Below, one piece after another: positions 27,395 through 38,996 of a stretch of DNA of 64,000 bases. The notes under the pieces were generated by a model. That model did no database searches. It was not told where the DNA came from and was given only the letters and a program-made list of their open reading frames with translations. The stretch's first letter is position 1. Each line of letters begins with the position of its first letter. Origin of the DNA: Panonychus citri (taxonomy: Eukaryota > Arthropoda > Arachnida > Trombidiformes > Tetranychidae); assembly GCF_014898815.1 (NCBI RefSeq), contig NW_026515543.1, forward strand, positions 1,984,001 to 2,048,000, in the 5' to 3' direction. Position numbers and translations under genes: made by a program.

Positions 27395-28931
27395 ATGATG
27401 AACACTAACAATTATCAATCAGCAATTAACTCTGGTTACACTAATTATAAACGGAAGTTGATTAATTTGATTCGTAATTTATTGTGTTTACCAAATCAAT
27501 TTGACTCGGTCGATTTTAAAATAATTGAATTGTTCAAGAAATTGGAGAAAACGTCAATCATGTTCGTGGGAACACGCCGAGGGTATTCACAGAGTATTGA
27601 TGAACCAATTCCAAGGAAAATGTTGATACTCAACTATTTGTTTTGTTTTCTTTCAATTTCATTGATGATTCGATGTTTTCTATTATCATTGAATCTCGAT
27701 GAATATCCGGTCATCATATCGGACATTAAAGTCTCTGGAAATAATCACGGGTTTTTGGCCTTGATAAGTGCGACTTTCGCTCTCTTGGAGATCGTGTGTC
27801 ATGTATGCATATTATACATTGAGGAAAAAGGAGTATTCGTGATTCTGTTTAGTAAATATTTCGATATAAGCATCGAAAATTTCAATTCGAAACAGTTTCA
27901 CATGAATTCGAAACAATTCCATCGATTCAAACGAATGCTTTACATAATATTAACTCTTTGCATGCGAAACATAATCGTCGAAATTTCTATTACTGGTTCA
28001 CTAGTGCTCTTAATCAGATTCGGTTCTTTATTTTCATCTTCGAGCATCGGGTTAATCATCTCGTCGTTTTTCTGGTTAATTGTTGAGTTAATTGTCTTCA
28101 CTGGTCTTGGTTGTGGTCTTACAGTTACAATCTATCAAATGTTGATCTCGGTTACCATTTATCACTTTCAATTGAAAAGTTTAAACGATAAAGTTGATGA
28201 TTTGTCAACTAATTGTAACAATTTCGATAGAAAATTGATAAAAATCAATGGGGAAATAATTCGATTCTACAATGAAGCTGAACGATGGTTCTCTTCAGTC
28301 AAAATGTTCATACTATTCATCTTTATTCAGACATCACTTTTCTGTGACATGATGATATTTTTGGGTTCAATGGTTCAAATAGTTTCGAAGGACTTTTCGA
28401 TTCTAATGAGTTCGACCGGATATCCAATTATAATCTTCACCGGTTTCGTTTGCTATAATTTAGCTACTCTCCATTCAATGGTAAGAAAATTTATTCATCG
28501 AATTGTGATTCTAATCAAAGTCCATTTTTTTATTCTGTTTCTTATTTAGAGTAAATTGTTACACTTTAAGCTGACAAAACTTTTGTATCGTTCTCGAACT
28601 TGTAATTATCGTTTCTCGACACCAAATTTAAAGGTGAAATTAACAATTAACAACCAAATGAAGACAATTAACTAATTTTAATTCTCATTATCTCTTTAGA
28701 CTTTCGAGATACTTGATCGACTTAATAATCCAGAAATCGGTATCACGGTCGGTGATTTTTTCGTGGTGAAAAGAGACATCATTGTTTCTGTAAGTAATTA
28801 ATTCATTGATCAATTTAATCAACTGATTAATTTTTTTCGTTGTCTCAATTGTTTAGTTTGTCTTGGAAAATTGTAGTATGATTATGTTGTTTGCTTGCAA
28901 TTTAAATTCAGTTATTGAATCTCATCAGTAA
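27395..28931 (+). CDS. Gustatory-receptor-type 7TM chemosensory receptor, copy 1
   Basis: A predicted contact chemoreceptor with four exons: 27395-28480, 28550-28633, 28700-28789 and 28857-28931 (stop TAA), about 444 residues. The start is ATG at 27395 (MMNTNNYQS), aligned with the start of the neighbouring copy; an upstream in-frame TTG is ignored. The first exon encodes a Lys/Arg-rich N-terminus and hydrophobic segments, including NYLFCFLSISLMIRCFLLSL, IVELIVFTGLGCGLTVTIY and FILFIFIQTSLFCDMMIFLG. The last three short exons encode SKLLHFKLTKLLYRSRTC, TFEILDRLNNPEIGITVGDF and VLENCSMIMLFACNLNS. One large exon followed by three short 3' exons ending in a final TM helix is typical of arthropod GRs. 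GRs are greatly expanded in spider mites. The ligand is unknown. Confidence 0.8.
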
Positions 28932-30320
28932 TACGCAATTAAACTAATGGTCAAGGAGATCTGGACAACCTAATATCTTAGCACAGCATCGGATTATCTA
29001 TTATTAATACTATACTCTTATGGGATGATTTTTTATGTTTATGCTCGTAACTTGTAACTTAAAAAAATTATGAATTTTCAGTCTTAATGAGTTGCATCAA
29101 CAGAATTTAATAATCAATAAATTAATTAAATGTTTTGAAATTCTTTCTAACCTAACATGGGTTCAATCAAACATGAACCTTGACAATTGCAAGGAGAATA
29201 GCCTCTAATTGACATCCATAAACATCAGAATTGCTATGAAATGGATCAAATTCGGTACCCGTTTGTCCAACGTCTTCCAAGATCTTCATCATTTGCTTCG
29301 TCTAAAATTGGATAATGAAATCAGAGAATTCACCTTTCTTGTCCATAAGTTCATGATATGTGCCCGATTCGTGAGTTTGTGAGCTTCCAATTTCATTGAT
29401 TTGCATCAAAAATGTGATTCTATGAGTGACCAATAGACGAGTTTTGTGCCTTAGGACACCTTTAGGTCCAATTGCTTTATCAAATAAATGGGAAGCAAGG
29501 TGAGAATCGACGGCTGATCGTCCAAAAAGTAAACATCTGAAGATCTCAGTCAGATCATCTCCTGTTAGAATCTTAAAATCTGAAGCTAAAGCAAAAGCCT
29601 CAACGACGCTGTTATACTTGGTCTTTGAATATGGTTCACCGAATAAGATATTGTCACGAACTGTGGCATTTTGAATCCAAGCTGATTGAGGTACAAAAGC
29701 AACGTGACCGCAAACATTTGCTGATCCTTGTTGTTTATGAAGATCACCTAGAAGAGCTGAAAGGAGAGATGATTTTCCACTACCAATTGTCCCAACAATG
29801 GCCACTAATTTATTCCGTTTAATTGAGAGATTTATAATCTTAAGTACTGGTTACTCATCATATGACGACGAACTGACCATATCTCATTCTCAACGGTCAA
29901 GGGAGTTTCATGGGCTTAATTATGGTTTATCGTTCTATTAAAATTGTTCTAATTGAATATTTGGTGATCAATCAAACTGATTAATGAGATATTGAACTTG
30001 TTGATTTATTTATTGTATTTTCGACATTAAGTTGATTTCTATCGATTTGAATTAAATTGATTAATCAAATAGAGAGCTGCATAAAAAGTAATTACCATTA
30101 ACAATTGATAAGTATCATATTCGTGCAGAGTGTCTTAATTATCGTGATAATTTATGTGCTATTAAATTATGAAATTTAAGTATCAATCAATAAATCAATC
30201 AAAAATCAGAGAATCAGACTTGAAAAGTTTATTCATAATTGTGAATATTAGTTGATTGAACACTTAGCAAACGCTCAACAGTTGACACATTTGTGTTTAA
30301 AATGATCAACCGTATAAATC
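28932..30320. other. Spacer between the GR copies, with ABCC remnant
   Basis: About 1.4 kb of AT-rich spacer. The only recognisable content is the ABCC-type fragment at 29302-29850 on the minus strand. The promoter of GR copy 2 should lie in 29950-30320. Confidence 0.5.
29302..29850 (-). pseudogene. ABCC (MRP-type) ATP-binding cassette fragment, decayed
   Basis: The minus strand reads INLSIKRNKLVAIVGTIGSG, so a Walker A motif (GTIGSGKSS) is present. Then come HVAFVPQSAWIQNATVRDNI (the Q-loop region of the first nucleotide-binding domain of multidrug-resistance proteins), GDDLTEI, SAVDSHLASHLFDKAIGPKG and LLVTHRITFL (H-loop). About 30 residues are missing between GDDLTEI and SAVDSH, removing the LSGGQ signature and Walker B. 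The stretch after LLVTHRITFL is also altered. A stop lies just upstream of the block, and no transmembrane domains or flanking exons were seen. It cannot bind and hydrolyse ATP as a normal cassette, so it is a pseudogene fragment. Confidence 0.85.
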
Positions 30321-31834
30321 ATGATTAACACCAACGAACCAACAATTAACTTTGGTTACACTAATTATAAACGGAAGTTGATTAATATTTCTCGTAATCT
30401 ATTATGTTTACCGAATCAATTTGATCCTATCGATGTTGAATTGTCTAAATTGTTCAAGAATATGGAGAAAATGTCAATCATATTCTTGGGCTCACGCCGA
30501 GGGTATTCACAGAGTATTGATGAACCAATTCCAAGGAAAATGTTGATACTCAACTATTTGTTTTTCTTTTTATCAATTTTGTTGATGATTCGATGTTCTC
30601 TCTTATCGTTGAACCTTGATGAATATCCGGTCATCATATCGGACATTAAAGTCCCTGGAAATAATAACGGAGTTTTGGCCTTGATAAGTGCGACTTTTTT
30701 ATTCGCAGAGATCGTTGGTCATGAATATATACTGACTCTCAAAAATAAAGGAGTTTTCGAGAAACTGTTCAGTAACTATTTCGGTGTGACTGTTGACACC
30801 TTCACCTTGGACAGATTTTCCATGAACTCGAATCAATTGCGTCGATTCAAAAAGGTCACTTTCTCTTTGTTGACACTTTGTACTCGAAATGTTATCATAG
30901 AAGTTTCCGTTATATTGTTACTCGTATTCTCGATTAGGTTCAGTACATTATCTTCATCGTCGAGCATCGGGTCGGTCATCTCATCAATTTTCTGGGCAAT
31001 TGTTGAGTTAATTGTCTTCACTGGTCTTGGTTGTGGTCTTACAATCACAATCTATCAAATAATGATCTCATTTACTATTTACCATTTTCAACTGAAAAGC
31101 TTAAACGATAAAGTTGATGATTTGTCAATTAATTGTAACAATTTCGATAGAAAATTGATTAAAATCAATAGGAAAATAATTCGATTCTATAATGAGAGTG
31201 ACCAGTGGTTTTCGGACATTAGAACATTAATGTTTTTCTTTCTAATTATCACTTCGATTTTTTGTGACATGACGATATTTTTAGGTTCCATGGTCAATAT
31301 TATCTCCGATAATTTCTCATTCCTCATGAGTTCTGCCGGAATTCCCATCATTATCTTTGCGAGTTTCACTTGGTACAATGTTGGAAATTTTAACTCTGCG
31401 GTAAGAGAAAAAAATCCATCGAATTCAATTTAAATCAATTGTCTTCTCACAGAGTAAATTGTTACACTTTAAGCTGACAAAACTTTTGTATCGTTCTCGA
31501 ACTTGTAATTATCGTTTCTCGACACCAAATTTAAAGGTGAAATTAACAATCAACAACCAAATGAAGACAATTAACTAATTTTAATTCTCATTATCTCTTT
31601 AGACTTTCGAGATACTTGATCGACTTAATAATCCAGAAATCGGTATTCCAGTCGGTGATTTTTTCGTAGTGAAAAGAGACATCATTGTTTCTGTAAGTAA
31701 TTAATTCATTGATCAATTTAATCAACTGATTAATTTTTTTCGTTGTCTCGATTGTTTAGTTTGTCTTGGAAAATTGTAGTATGATTATGTTATTTGCTTG
31801 CAATTTAAATTCGGTTATCGTATCTCATCAATAG
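30321..31834 (+). CDS. Gustatory-receptor-type 7TM chemosensory receptor, copy 2
   Basis: A tandem paralogue of the gene at 27395, with the same four-exon layout: 30321-31400, 31453-31536, 31603-31692 and 31760-31834 (stop TAG), about 442 residues. The start is ATG at 30321 (MINTNEPTINFGYTNYKR). The first exon shares blocks such as GYSQSIDEPIPRKMLILNYL and FTGLGCGLTITIYQIM with copy 1 but is clearly divergent between them. Exons 2-4 and the introns between them are almost identical to copy 1. All splice sites are canonical and no lesion was seen, so both copies look functional. The substrate is unknown. Confidence 0.8.
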
Positions 31835-34800
31835 TGAGCAAATGGTCAAGAAAAACTGGACATCCAATGGTATTGGAAATCTTAATGTGTTTGTTAATTG
31901 TTTTGTTTTTGTTTTGCTTTTGATTTGATTGAATTAAAAGTCACTTAATTATCTTGTTAACGATTAAGTATTGCAATCATTTTGTGTATTCAAAGGCAGT
32001 TAAGGTTATGGTTAATTGTGATTCCTTGAAATGTTTAATACAATTGAAAACATTATGGTAACACTTTGTGTTGGTTAATTTGTAGTTAAATTAACAATTA
32101 AATCAATGGGTTGTTTAAATTGTTCAATAGATAATTTTCCTTAATTGTTTATCAAATGTCAAGTTAATTGCTGCCAGAAAAGTAACGATAATGGTAACAA
32201 TTAAGTTAATATCATTTGTTACGATAAATAAGTTATTAGAATATTTAATTTTAGTAATTACAAACTATCACAATTAACTGATTATCAGACAGTTAATTGT
32301 GATAATAAGGTCAATGTTGGATTGAAATCGATTTAATTGTCAACAATTTAACATTAACAAAGTTTTTCTTTTGTCAAGGATAAATTTCTGATAGTTTGAT
32401 CGCTTTCCAATTGTTAATTTTTTTTCGTCAAATTGGTTAATTAATCAACTGATTTACCTGGAAAATGTATCATCTTTTATGGTTTGTTGCTGTTTCCATT
32501 GGAAGTTAAATGTATTTGTATTTATGGAAAGGAAATGTTTTCCATTTCCGATTGAAAAATTATTATTATTGTTGTTGTTGATTAACCGTTTGACTTTTAC
32601 CAGTTAATTTAATTGGATTAACGGATGAAGATGAAGGGATTCATTTACATCCTTTTTCATTCACATGGTCATCGGGTATCTTTCCTTTTCCACCAAAGAT
32701 GATGATAAATCGTGAAAGGAAAGAGTTGATTAAAGAGAATGATCAAAAGATCTGATCTATTCATGGATAATCTTCATCATCACCATAACCATAAAAATCT
32801 TTGTCAATAATTCACGTTTAATCAATCAAATATTAATATGACGAGAATGCTGATTATCCACCATTAATTTGATTGTAAAATCGATACATTTCTTTTCCCA
32901 AGTGAATTTTGGTTCATCTTCTCTATTTTCTCTACTTTATCAATCATTGAATGTTAATTTCGTCCATAAGGCTTTTCCATTGACTATTGAAGATTCACAA
33001 ATGTGGGTGGAGTAAGAGGTGTCAAACCTTTCCTTTTGCTGGACAATTAGGATTTGATTAACTGGACATTTCTGTTTTTCCACCATTCCTATTGGATCCT
33101 TAGATTTTCATCAGTCTTTTCTTTCTTGGGAGGTGAAAACTTCGTGCCAAATACCAGAGGATCCACCAGAATTTGTAAATTCACCATCATTGTTGTTGGA
33201 ATCGTCATCGATTGAGTTTTATCATAATCATCACTTTTTGAATAATTAAACGGTCCAAAAGACTTTAAGGACCCAAAGTCATTTATCAATATATTTATAT
33301 ACTTGAAAATTAACCTCTAAGGTCAAACAAAAGGTATCTTGGTTTAATTGTAGTTGGAATGGTTCAAAGTCATGATTTTCGATGATGAAGTAATGTGGTT
33401 GGTTTCCATGAATTAAATTGATTGGTTAATTGATCTGGTAGACTTGTCACCAACAATGAAGGTAAATATTGTATGCAGAGTGAAACCAATTAACTTGAGC
33501 GTGATAAATTTTCACTTGCATTTTTGTTCAGATCAATAAAATGATAGTAATTCAAAAAAAAGAACAATAAATTGAATCTGATTCTATATAAAATTCTGGT
33601 TTATAGCTGTTTCTTTCCTGTTTCTTTTTCCTGGTTAAATGAGGGACGGAGTCTCTTCATTTAAGTAGAAAGAAAAACAAAATGACGACAATCATAGTGA
33701 TAATATCGATGTTTTTGTTGTTTGAAGATGATGATGATGAATACACGTCAAAACAGTCGAAAAGATAATGAGATGATCATTCATTAATTTCCTGGATTAG
33801 TTACCAATCGTACGTTTGATGACATGTTTCAGCAATTGAAAGAAACTCGTTGATGAACGGGAATCAGGTTATCATGCTTTCTTCTTGGTTATTGTCGAAA
33901 TTCATTTTTTTTCTTCTGGTTATTGACATTAAGGCTAACGGGTTACAAAAGGTTGAAATACAGTTCTCAAAGTGACCATGATTAGTTTTCAATTGCAATT
34001 AGAATATCAATATGTACATATATTTTTCTCAGAATTAATCGTAATATCTAAAAGAGATAAGCAGAAAAAAAGACAAAAAAATTGAGACAAAATTATCTTG
34101 AACTTTCCAAGCAGAAATTGTATCCAAATTGGTGTATTACAATTTATCATTAATCAAACCAAATAAACGTGACAAAAAAAATAAGATCACAAAATTAGCC
34201 TAAAAAGCCGTAAAGAAGTTGACAATACTGAAAGAAACAACAGCGAAAACAATGAGATACCTTGCAATTACCAATAACACTCTACCTGTTGTTTACCTAC
34301 AACCTGAATATCGGACAAAAAAAGAGAAAGGGTGACAAAAGCAAATTAACATTAAGATCAGTAAAAGTAGACAAAATTAAACGATAACAATTGAAATGAA
34401 ATTATCAATAGAATGAGAAAAAAAACTTACCGCAAGAATAACCAATTATCACTACTACAGACACTCAACATTATTACATGGAAAACGGTGATGACATTTT
34501 ACTGGATGATGACAAGAAAGACAGAGAAAGAAGGAGGACTAAAAAGAGAGAGAGAGAGAAAAAGAAAGAAAGAAAGAAAAAGAGACCGAGTAGGTAATCA
34601 GGTAATGAGAGAGATCATTAACTTGTCACTCTCTTGTCATATGTTCCAATCATTTCAAGGTCGCATGAAAGGAGAGAGAGAGAGAGACAAAGGGTGGGTA
34701 ATAGGAGGAAACCTGAAATCACCAGATTAGGTGGACTCTTGGTAACGGTAAAAGGAAAAAGAGAATTTTGTTTTATTCTCTTCTCTCTTATTGGTTGTTT

Positions 34801-35307
34801 GGTTTCTCTTTTTGGAGAAAAAGGGGGAAAACAATACGAGAGAAGGAAAAGAAAAAGAGGGAGATTCAATTTCTCTATTTTATAACAAACAAATTCTCAT
34901 TTTTTTTTCTCTCTTATTGTGAACATACAACTGGATTAATCGAAATCTCTCTTTCTTTTTAATTTCTATTAATCAATTAATTCTTTCAACTCTCTCTCTC
35001 TCTCTCTCCTTCTCTCACTCACTCTCTCCTTTTTTTTCTACAATTAAACAACTGATCAACTTGATTTTATTCATTTAACTAATTGTCAACAACTACACAA
35101 CATTTTCTCTCATTTTACCCTTTACATTTTAAATTGTTGTTGTTGGTTTTTTCTTTCATTTTATTGGGTAGACTTTTTTAATTTCTCTTTTTTTCGAAGG
35201 ATAATTAATAAATTCTATATTCTTGTTACTCTCTAATTGTCATCTTATACTTTCCATCATCTGTTGATTTTTGTTTGACGCTTTTAAATACACTCAGAGA
35301 ATAGAAA
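31835..35307. other. Intergenic region upstream of Pgd
   Basis: About 3.5 kb without a supported gene. The part next to Pgd (about 34980-35300) is rich in pyrimidine runs (TC and poly-T) and probably holds its 5' UTR and promoter. A GA/GAA-rich patch lies at 34530-34700. Confidence 0.5.
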
Positions 35308-38041
35308 ATGCCTGAAAAGTAAGTGATTCTTTTTTATGTTGATTCTCTAGTTGATTCTTTTTTTTTCTTCGTTATGATTAATTCTTTTTTTTTTTTTCCT
35401 TTACGTGATTTACATCTATTCATTTGTTGTACTTGTGGTTACAATTGGGATTTTTGTTCACTCATGAAGAGCTGATATTGCTCTTATTGGTTTGGCTGTT
35501 ATGGGTCAAAATCTTGTTCTTAATATGAACGATCATGGGTTTACGGTAAGCTGAATGTTCATCTAGTGATCTACAGGTTTCATTGGAATCGCCATTTTAT
35601 CCTTTGTTTTGTGTTGGTGTTTCTATTGTTTTATTTGGGTTGTGATTGTGAAAGTGTCAAAATGATTTCCTTATTGTGTTCATCTTGTTCTTATTGTGAT
35701 ATTTAATCTGATGTATTTACTTTCTTATGTGATTTGGGTTCTTAGGTATGTGTTTACAATCGTACTGTTGAAAAGGTAACCCGGTTTTTGGAGAACGAAG
35801 CTAAAGGAACCAAAATAGTTGGAGCTAAATCACTTGAAGACATGGTTGCCAAATTAAAGAAACCCAGGCGAATTATGCTTCTAGTTAAAGGTTTGTTTTG
35901 ATGATCAGTTATGATAATTACGAAGTTATTGGTAGAAAAGAGGTAAATCAAGTGAGAGAAAGATAACTGACTATAATCTTATTATCATTTAATATTTATC
36001 ATTACTTGTAGATATCAGGTCAATTTTTCAATGAAGAACCTAAATTAAGTGAGTGAGAGAGGAGAGGAGTGAAAAAAAGTAGTTTGTTCAATTTGCTTTA
36101 GAAAAAAAAAGATTTGGTGAGAATGAGAATGAGAGAGAAATTTATTCAATCTAAAAATATAATTAAGCTATAAATTGATGGGGTAGTGAATAGAATTACT
36201 CATTTTTATCACCATCTCTTGCCTTGACCTTGATTTCGATTGATTAATATTATATCTGACCTTTAAGTTTAACTCTAAATGATTTTTCTTTTCTTTTCCT
36301 TAGCTGGATCTGCCGTTGACGATTTTATCAAACAATTACTTCCTTTCCTAGAGAAAGGTGATATTATTATTGACGGTGGTAATTCCGAGTATCAAGATAC
36401 CCAAAGAAGATGCGATGAACTTAAAGCCAAGGGTTTACTTTTCATTGGAACCGGTGTCTCAGGGGGAGAGGAAGGTGCTCGGTTTGGTCCATCTCTTATG
36501 CCTGGAGGACATATTGAAGCTTGGTTGGTTCTTTTTTTAAATTCTCTTCCTGTTATATTCGTCGTTCTTTCTGCTTCCTCATCCATTTTTAACTACGTCA
36601 ATTTTTTAATCAATAATTTGCTTGTTATTTTTTTCCTCCATTTTTCCTCCTTATACTCACATACACACAAAAGGCCTCACGTTAAAGACATTTTCCAAAG
36701 CATCTCTGCCAAAGTTGGTTCAGAACCTTGTTGTGATTGGGTTGGTGACAATGGTGCTGGACATTTCGTTAAAATGGTTCACAATGGTATCGAGTATGGA
36801 GACATGCAACTTATTTGTGAAGCTTATCACCTAATGAAAGATGGTCTTGGTTTAAGTTGTGATGAGATGGGAAAAGTTTTAGATGAATGGAATAAGGGTG
36901 AACTTGACTCTTTCCTTATTGAAATTACAGCGGAAATAATGAAATACAAAGATACCGATGGTAAACCCTTGGTAGATAAAATTCGTGATTCAGCTGGACA
37001 AAAGGGAACCGGTAAATGGACAGCCATCTCAGCGCTAGAATATGGTGTACCTGTTACTCTAATCGGTGAATCGGTTTTCGCTCGGTGTTTATCTTCATTA
37101 AAAGACGAAAGAGTCAAAGCAAGTTCTGTACTCAAAGGACCTTCAGAAACTCATTATAAAGGAGATAAAAAACAATTTATTGAGCATATACGAAAGGTAA
37201 TGAATTGATAATAGAGAAAGAGAGACATTTAATGAAACAATAATGATGAGGATAATTTGATTGAATCTCTTCAGTTTTGTAAAAGTTAATTATCTCTAAT
37301 TTAGTGATTAGTGATCGGTGATTTTATTACTTGTAACTGGTATTATAAATCATTCGATTTATCTTTCTCTCTCTCTCTCTTCCTTTTTCCCTCATCTCAT
37401 AATTAACATAATTTTTTTTCTTCCTTTTAATCTCTCTTTCTCTCTCTGCCTCTCTCATAATTGTAGGCTCTCTATGCATCCAAGATAATCTCATACACTC
37501 AAGGATTTATGTTACTTCGTGAAGCTGCTCGTGAGTTGAAATGGAAACTCAACTATGGAGCTATCGCTCTCATGTGGAGAGGTGGTTGTATCATTCGAAG
37601 TGTTTTCCTTGGTAATATCAAATCAGCCTTCGAAAAGGATCCATCTCTTACTAATCTTCTTATGGATCCATTTTTCCGAGATGCAATTCACACATGTCAA
37701 CAATCATGGAGATATGTTGTTTCTCAGGCCGTTCTTCTTGGTATTCCAACTCCCGCTTTTAGCACTGCTCTTGCTTTCTATGATGGTTATCGAGCAGAAA
37801 AACTGCCCGCTAACTTGATTCAGGTAATTAACTTTCCCATTAGAGGTAGTGAAAATCAATTAAATTATCCCATTTGAAAAATGATCACTTTTCTAATTGT
37901 TTCTCAACTTTCATCTTTTAGGCTCAACGAGACTTTTTCGGCGCTCACACCTATGAACTATTGAACAAACCCGGTCAATATATTCATACAAATTGGACTG
38001 GACGTGGAGGATCAGTTGCATCAACCACTTATACTGCATGA
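35308..38041 (+). CDS. Pgd: 6-phosphogluconate dehydrogenase, decarboxylating
   Basis: Cytosolic enzyme of the oxidative pentose phosphate pathway; it converts 6-phosphogluconate and NADP+ to ribulose 5-phosphate, CO2 and NADPH. Seven exons: 35308-35318, 35470-35545, 35746-35890, 36304-36523, 36674-37196, 37467-37823 and 37922-38041, with all phases joining to give 483 residues, about the family length. The Rossmann motif is ADIALIGLAVMGQNLVLN, close to residue 5. Also seen are the active-site region GVSGGEEGARFGPSLMPGG, the catalytic-lysine block HFVKMVHNGIEYGDMQL, DSAGQKGTGKWTAISALEYG, and the C-terminal YDGYR...QRDFFGAHTYE and NWTGRGG. All key motifs are present. The first coding exon is only 11 nt (MPE plus two bases of the Lys codon). 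Confidence 0.97.
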
Positions 38042-38063
38042 TGATCGTTAACAGTTTGGGAAT

Positions 38064-38069
38064 AATAAA
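38064..38069 (+). promoter_or_regulatory. Candidate polyadenylation signal of Pgd
   Basis: AATAAA lies 23 bases after the Pgd stop codon. Further AATAAA sequences follow near 38230. The position would give a very short 3' UTR. Confidence 0.5.
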
Positions 38070-38996
38070 TTTATAAATTGTTTTGTTTTTGTTAATTGCT
38101 ACTTATTAATATAATTGTTACAGTTTATGAATTTCAGTTCAAAATAATATCATAAAAGATACTGTTGAATATCAAATTTCTCTAGATCAAAACTATTCTT
38201 TCAATAGATTGTTTTAATTTAACTTTATCTCAATAAATAAATCCTGATTCAATTGTAATCAGATTTATAATCTTAATCAGTAAATTTGGAAAAATTTGTT
38301 CTAATTAAAATCAGAAAGAAATTAAAATGAATTATTAACAATAAACTAATTTTTGTTTTCGTTTGAATGAGAATCAGATTATGTTATTAGAGAATCACAA
38401 TTAATTTAAACAACGAAATTGTGACAATGGCCACAAATTGAATTAATTACCAGATAGAAATTGATTAAAATATCAAAGCAAAAGTGTGAACAATTAATTT
38501 ATTTACAAAGAGGCAAAGTGATTAAGGACAACTTATTTTGGCTTGAGGATAAATTAGCTTAGGTTTTTGGCCACAACAATTTGTGAAAAAGAGGTAAACA
38601 ATTAAGATCAAACTGTATCAACATTTGAACCACCAAATTGCAATCAAATTAAATTTTCTCTCAGTAAATTAATTAATTTCCTTGATAATTGCACATTTTT
38701 CTTAAGGATATTAATGATATAATATATAAGGTTTGTTTATAAAAAAAACTTATTGATAAATTGATTATCGTATTAATTGATATTCAAAGTTGTCTCATTT
38801 CAATTTGGTTTAAACCGTAAACAATTTAGGCTTAATTGTCGAGTTTACAAAGAAAAAATGATTACGATTAAAGTAAAAATGTGCTCATTTTTTTGTGGAT
38901 TTTGATGACGATGATTGTGATTAATTGTTGCAAAGATTAAAGGCCTAATTATTCAGTTTAATTGTGACCAATCTTTTCCAATTTGAGTTTAAATGA

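Noticed and set aside
29160..29290. A minus-strand open stretch following the ABCC fragment (MMKILEDVGQTGTEFD)
   Set aside because: It does not match the expected ABCC linker and is separated by a stop; too short to call.
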